A DNA stretch of 9,611 bases from Spartobacteria bacterium (GTDB lineage Bacteria > Verrucomicrobiota > Verrucomicrobiia > Chthoniobacterales > Terrimicrobiaceae): positions 1 through 9,611 of the forward strand of contig CANKXQ010000036.1 in the NCBI GenBank assembly GCA_947487745.1, in the 5' to 3' direction. A model generated the notes under the pieces. That model ran no database searches and was not told the origin of the DNA. It saw only the letters and a program-made list of their open reading frames with translations. The position numbers and the translations under genes are program-made. The stretch's first letter is position 1, and each line of letters starts with the position of its first letter. Below are positions 7,161 through 9,611 of this stretch, piece after piece.

Positions 7161-8160
7161 AGCCCTCATGCGCGCGGCACTCGCCGAGGCGCGCAAAGCC
7201 CTGGGAAAAACAGGCCCGAATCCCGCAGTGGGAGCCGTCATTTCCAAAAACGGAAAAATCCTCTCGCTCGGCTGGCATCGCGGTGCCGGCAAACCGCACG
7301 CCGAAATCGAAGCCCTCGGGAACCTGAAAAATCCCGCCCTCGCTCGCGGCGCAACCCTCCATGTCACGCTGGAACCCTGCTCCACACACGGCCGCACGCC
7401 TCCCTGCACGGAGGCCATCATCCAAGCAGGTTTTGCCCGCGTGGTTTTCGGAGCCACCGATCCCAATCCCAAGCACGCCGGGCGTGCAGAGAAGATTCTC
7501 AAGAGTGTCGGCATTGAAACCCTCAGCGGAATCCTTGGCGAGGAGTGCGCTCTGCTCAACCGCGCTTGGAACAAATGGATCGCCACCGGCCTCCCATTTG
7601 TCACCGCCAAGGCAGGCATGAGTCTCGATGCACGCATAGCCTCGCCACCCGACCGGCGATGGATCACCTCCGAAGCCGCCCGCCGTGACGCCATGCGCCT
7701 CCGAGCTGAATGCGGTGCTGTGCTCGTCGGAGCCGAAACCGTCCGCACCGACAACCCGCAACTCACCATCCGGGGCCTGCGCGTCAAAGAACAACCCCTC
7801 CGCGCCGTCTGGTCGCGCTCGGGCCAAGTCCCAAGCGATTGCCACCTGCTCACCGACGAACATCGCGACCGCACCATCATCTACAAAGGCAAGCCCCTCG
7901 CCGCCGTCCTCCAGGACCTTGGAAAACGCGGCGTCCAGCATATCCTCATCGAAGGCGGCGGAAAAACCCTCGGCGAAGCCCTCGACCGACGCTTGATCGA
8001 CCGCATCGTTTTCTACATCGCCCCCATCCTCCTCGGAGGCCCCACACCCGCTCTAGGCGGCCACGGCGTGCCATCCAACGAATCCGCCCTCCACCTCAAA
8101 AACCCCACCTGCCGCCGCATCGGCCCCGACCTCCGCGTCGAAGGCGAAGTCCAACGATAG
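7129..8160 (+). CDS. ribD: Bifunctional riboflavin biosynthesis protein RibD (deaminase/reductase)
   Basis: RibD carries out two successive steps of riboflavin synthesis: deamination of the pyrimidine intermediate formed by GTP cyclohydrolase II, then NADPH-dependent reduction of its ribose side chain. The protein has 343 residues, near the usual length. The deaminase zinc site is HAE (H57, E59) with PCSTHGRTPPC (C84, C93). TGPNPAVGAVI (28-38) and DPNPKHAGRA (111-120) are standard RibD motifs. The reductase domain starts near 150 with KAGMSLDARIA (161-171) and has VGAETVRTDNP (200-210) and HILIEGGGKTLGEAL (261-275). I chose ATG 7129, which overlaps the upstream gene by 32 bases. ATG 7168 is possible but would cut into the DEALMRAALAEA start typical of the family. 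No other rib gene lies in the window, so this ribD is apart from any ribE/ribBA/ribH cluster unless one was displaced. Confidence 0.95.
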   Translation: MSVRSQPAGDEALMRAALAEARKALGKTGPNPAVGAVISKNGKILSLGWHRGAGKPHAEIEALGNLKNPALARGATLHVTLEPCSTHGRTPPCTEAIIQAGFARVVFGATDPNPKHAGRAEKILKSVGIETLSGILGEECALLNRAWNKWIATGLPFVTAKAGMSLDARIASPPDRRWITSEAARRDAMRLRAECGAVLVGAETVRTDNPQLTIRGLRVKEQPLRAVWSRSGQVPSDCHLLTDEHRDRTIIYKGKPLAAVLQDLGKRGVQHILIEGGGKTLGEALDRRLIDRIVFYIAPILLGGPTPALGGHGVPSNESALHLKNPTCRRIGPDLRVEGEVQR

Positions 8161-8210
8161 CCAAAAATCGCATTGGCAGCGCAGACGCTCTGTGGCAACT
8201 TTTCTCCATC

Positions 8211-8247
8211 GCCGACGTAGCACAGTGGTAGTGCAATCGATTCGTAA
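8211..8247 (+). pseudogene. 5' half of tRNA-Thr(CGT), cut at the anticodon loop
   Basis: The sequence reads as a tRNA up to position 38 of standard numbering. The acceptor 5' strand is GCCGACG, followed by TA. The D-arm stem GCAC/GTGC is perfect around AGTGGTA. After one A come the anticodon stem strand ATCGA and the loop TTCGTAA, with anticodon CGT (threonine, codon ACG). The complementary TCGAT should follow but AAGAAG is found instead, and no CGTCGGC acceptor strand occurs in the rest of the window. The gene is therefore truncated here. Loss is survivable in principle, because a tRNA-Thr with anticodon TGT can read ACG. Confidence 0.85.
8236..8247 (+). other. Probable attachment-site core (att) in the tRNA anticodon stem-loop
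   Basis: The last recognisable tRNA bases are the anticodon stem strand and loop (ATCGA then TTCGTAA). In an intact gene this segment would be a short palindrome around the anticodon, the kind of core that tyrosine recombinases use. The break falls exactly here, base composition changes here, and a tyrosine recombinase gene pointing toward it lies less than 1 kb to the right. The precise crossover bases cannot be fixed without the other junction. Confidence 0.6.
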
Positions 8248-8375
8248 AAGAAGAACGTGTTTTTGCCCCCTTTTTACCCAGAGTTGCAAGTCGTTGATTC
8301 CAAATATTGAATAACATAAAACAAGTCAATCTATTTGTTTTTTTGTTCTGAGATACACCTATTTTTTCCCAAAAA

Positions 8376-8395
8376 GTATACAAAAACGGTATACA
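8376..8395. repeat. Direct repeat GTATACA, two copies 13 bases apart
   Basis: GTATACA occurs at 8376-8382 and 8389-8395; each holds the palindrome GTATAC. A related GATACAC lies at 8352-8358. These lie about 130-150 bases inside the presumed att core and could be arm-type integrase sites or excisionase sites. The function is inferred from position only. Confidence 0.4.
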
Positions 8396-8502
8396 CGCTT
8401 TTACTATTTTTGATACTCTCACCCAACCTCAAAAATAGCATCCCTCCCCTTGCCGATACCCTCTAATAGGTAAGGCATCACCCCCTCGCCCCCATCGGTT
8501 CA

Positions 8503-8566
8503 AAATTTCCCCCACAGAAATTTTTCCACAGCGAGGTCTGATAATAGCGCACTGATCAGAAATTTT
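8503..8566. repeat. Tandem AAATTT...CCACAG repeat and a further CAGAAATTTT copy
   Basis: AAATTTCCCCCACAG (8503-8517) is followed directly by AAATTTTTCCACAG (8518-8531). CAGAAATTTT at 8515-8524 recurs exactly at 8557-8566, 42 bases later, about four helical turns. TTTTCCACA (8522-8530) differs by one base from the DnaA box TTATCCACA. Arm-type integrase sites or a replication-related site are both possible. Confidence 0.4.
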
Positions 8567-8634
8567 GTGATGTCCCATTAAATCATTTTGGATTCGAACA
8601 TCAAAAAATAAAAACCCGCAAACCCAGATCAGAA
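8554..8634. repeat. GATCAGAA repeat pair in the element end
   Basis: GATCAGAA occurs at 8554-8561 and 8627-8634. The first copy is part of CTGATCAG, a perfect 8-base palindrome (8552-8559), and of the inverted repeat TCTGAT (8538-8543) / ATCAGA (8555-8560). The related TCAGAAA recurs downstream of the antitoxin-like gene at 9031. Confidence 0.3.
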
Positions 8635-8761
8635 CTCAGTCTAGAGGCGACTGATGAATTCTATATCGATCAAAATGAGGTTAGGTTAAATACGGCTGAT
8701 ACTCGCAAAGCTAGGTTTCATCTACTTCTAACGGCTTCTTGCATTCTTCCACTTCTCAACC

Positions 8762-8799
8762 CGATTCCACAAATTCAAGACCTCAGTTACCTTGAATCG
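8762..8799 (+). promoter_or_regulatory. Operator-like inverted repeat just before the antitoxin-like gene
   Basis: ATTCAAG (8773-8779) and CTTGAAT (8791-8797) are a perfect 7-base inverted repeat with an 11-base spacer. A second pair, CGATTC (8762-8767) and GAATCG (8794-8799), overlaps it. The repeat ends at the ATG at 8800, where an autoregulating antitoxin would bind. A competing explanation is an mRNA hairpin covering the start, since no Shine-Dalgarno sequence is visible. Confidence 0.4.
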
Positions 8800-9018
8800 A
8801 TGACACTTTTGGAAATTCAAAAAACCGCCGAGACACTTTCCATCGAGGAGAAGAGGCATTTGATGATTTTTCTTTTGAGGCGACTTCGTAACAATCAAGT
8901 GGAATTACCGCCAGTTCGAGATATTCCAAAAGAGACTATCGAAAAATGGATCGAGGATGGTGAATCGGGTTATAGAAAATTCCTTGATTCAAAATCGTCA
9001 GAATCCTCGGAGCAGTAG
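8800..9018 (+). CDS. Small antitoxin-like hypothetical protein
   Basis: This protein has 72 residues. The first 30 (MTLLEIQKTAETLSIEEKRH and on through LLRRLRN) have the pattern of helical antitoxin-like proteins: a helix, the 'LS.EE+..L' turn, and a second helix. The middle PPVRDIPKETIEKWIEDGE is a plausible toxin-binding or capping segment, and the tail is Ser/Glu-rich (SKSSESSEQ). I do not recognise a specific family. It is preceded by an operator-like inverted repeat but has no toxin gene after it: only about 110 bases separate its stop from the 3' end of the recombinase gene, and no overlapping frame qualifies. If it is an antitoxin it is an orphan. Its AT-rich codons match the element, not the genes to the left. 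The open frame plus the helix pattern supports a real gene. Confidence 0.65.
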   Translation: MTLLEIQKTAETLSIEEKRHLMIFLLRRLRNNQVELPPVRDIPKETIEKWIEDGESGYRKFLDSKSSESSEQ

Positions 9019-9030
9019 ATTCCAAGCGGG

Positions 9031-9067
9031 TCAGAAAGCTTTTTGAAATTTCTGAAAATACAGAAAT
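9031..9067. terminator. Overlapping inverted repeats between two convergent genes
   Basis: TCAGAAA (9031-9037) pairs with TTTCTGA (9049-9055). ATTTCTG (9048-9054) pairs instead with CAGAAAT (9061-9067) around AAAATA. The two hairpins exclude each other. They sit between the stop of the antitoxin-like gene and that of the recombinase gene, where a shared terminator would be expected, but no T-run follows the stems. The CAGAAA motif also occurs near the att core, so these may be recombinase sites instead. Confidence 0.3.
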
Positions 9068-9129
9068 GCAGTGTGGTTTGAAAATCACTTCACCCGCAAA
9101 GCTCGTATTAATGGGGTTCTACAGATCTT

Positions 9130-9611
9130 CTACCAAGTTCTCCGCTGAATGGTCTGGATGGTTTCTCTAGGATTAAACCGCTGGAGATACTTTGATGTTG
9201 TCGCGATGTTGGAATGGCCGAGAGAAATTTGGATGTGCTGTAAACCTATCCCTTCGTTCAAAAGATCATGAGCAAACGAGTGCCGAAAATTATGTGGGTT
9301 CATTCGTTTTTCAATTCCCGCCGAGTCTGCAAGCCGCTTGAGAAGGTTCCGCACATACACAGTCTGAATTGGTTTTCCGAAATTCATTTTTGAAATCCCA
9401 CAAAAGATCGGAGGGTTTCCAGCGCCATTGATTCCAAGTTCTTTTCTTTTGGAAATCCACAAATCAAGATTGAGCTTGGTTTGGGAGTCTAATCCAACCA
9501 CTCGCATTTTGTTTCCCTTGCCGATTACGCGAATGGTTCCCTCACTTGAATTGTAGTCGCTGGATCGAATACCGAGAGCTTCTGAAATTCTCAGCCCGCA
9601 ACGATAGAGAA
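9130..9611 (-). CDS. Tyrosine recombinase/integrase, catalytic C-terminal part (N-terminus beyond the window)
   Basis: This enzyme cuts and rejoins DNA through a covalent 3'-phosphotyrosine and would integrate or excise the element. The frame is open from the right edge to TAG at 9132-9130, giving 159 visible residues. Counting from the first full codon, all catalytic residues are present: Arg7 in CGLRISEAL, Lys31 in GKGNK, His106 and Arg109 in HNFR, His132 in LGHSN, and Tyr141 in TSKYL. It is therefore probably active. The pattern is XerC/XerD-like. The N-terminal arm- and core-binding domains, which would separate a phage-type integrase from a Xer protein, lie outside. An internal Met at complement 9507 is not a real start, because Arg7 and Lys31 lie upstream of it. 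The gene points toward the cut tRNA-Thr, about 0.9 kb away, which supports an element integrase. Confidence 0.9.
   Translation of the reverse strand, partial: LYRCGLRISEALGIRSSDYNSSEGTIRVIGKGNKMRVVGLDSQTKLNLDLWISKRKELGINGAGNPPIFCGISKMNFGKPIQTVYVRNLLKRLADSAGIEKRMNPHNFRHSFAHDLLNEGIGLQHIQISLGHSNIATTSKYLQRFNPRETIQTIQRRTW

Larger units (their letters stand above)
8248..8799. other. Non-coding AT-rich element end with repeats
   Basis: About 550 bases with no credible gene on either strand; the only open frames are very short. It contains two GTATACA copies, a tandem AAATTT...CCACAG repeat, and copies of ATCAGAA, each described separately. TGATACTC also occurs twice (8411-8418 and 8697-8704). Noncoding, repeat-bearing DNA between an att core and the first gene fits an integrase arm region. 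Confidence 0.45.
8248..9611. mobile_element. Integrative element, one end (continues past the right edge)
   Basis: The left limit is the cut tRNA-Thr gene. Composition falls from 37 G+C in 60 bases (7981-8040) to 19 in 60 (8341-8400). The tightly packed housekeeping genes give way to a gene-poor stretch with short repeats, one small antitoxin-like gene and a recombinase gene. Only the end is visible, so the type (phage, ICE or island) and its cargo are unknown. The other end should carry the core again, joined to a tRNA-Thr 3' half. Confidence 0.65.

Noticed and set aside
6411..7880. 489-codon minus-strand frame opposite the pseudouridine synthase and ribD
   Set aside because: Long antisense frames are common opposite GC-rich genes. 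Both plus-strand genes carry full catalytic motifs, while this frame shows low-complexity text with no domain.
8160..8177. GCCAA/TTGGC stem right after ribD
   Set aside because: Five base pairs with an eight-base loop and no T-run; probably chance.
8589..8597. GATTCGAAC resembling a tRNA T-loop
   Set aside because: The flanks do not form a T stem on either strand, so it is not the missing tRNA 3' half.
8247..9611. Group I intron in the tRNA-Thr anticodon loop
   Set aside because: Such introns exist in bacterial tRNAs, and A-rich sequence after the loop fits loosely. I found no guide pairing with the exon end, no conserved core and no 3' tRNA half within 1.3 kb; the recombinase gene favours an insertion site.

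Overview
The window looks like a piece of a Verrucomicrobiota chromosome (PVC group). The best taxonomic clue is a 51-residue, very basic protein at 6236-6391. I recall this family only from Chlamydiae and Verrucomicrobia, and the flagellar, type IV pilus and riboflavin genes here argue against an obligate intracellular chlamydia. Positions 1-8247 are GC-rich (37 of 60 bases are G or C at 7981-8040), and the coding is tight. Several genes overlap at their stop and start, and most starts lack a clear Shine-Dalgarno sequence.

Layout. A flagellar rod gene (flgF-like) lies on the minus strand and runs off the left edge. It diverges from two tandem PilT/PilU-type pilus retraction ATPase genes that overlap by ATGA. 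Next comes a set of three on the plus strand: a small secreted NTF2-like protein, a YdbH-like AsmA-family envelope protein, and a lipoprotein whose N-terminus resembles YnbE and whose C-terminus resembles YdbL. In E. coli, YdbH, YnbE and YdbL are three separate proteins; YdbH and YnbE form a bridge that carries phospholipid to the outer membrane. Here the small lipoprotein and the YdbL domain appear to be one polypeptide. Then follow the small basic protein, an RsuA/RluB-type rRNA pseudouridine synthase, and ribD, which overlaps the synthase gene.

At 8211-8247, 50 bases after ribD, the 5' half of a tRNA-Thr(CGT) gene stops exactly at the end of the anticodon loop. Beyond this point the DNA becomes AT-rich (19 of 60 G or C at 8341-8400), gene-poor and full of short repeats. 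It carries a small antitoxin-like gene and, running off the right edge on the minus strand, the catalytic half of a tyrosine recombinase that points back at the tRNA remnant. I read this as one end of an integrative element inserted in the tRNA anticodon loop.

The two points of most interest are the apparent YnbE-YdbL fusion next to a shortened YdbH, and the tRNA-Thr junction with its associated repeats. All functional statements rest on recognition of motifs and families by eye; no searches were run.
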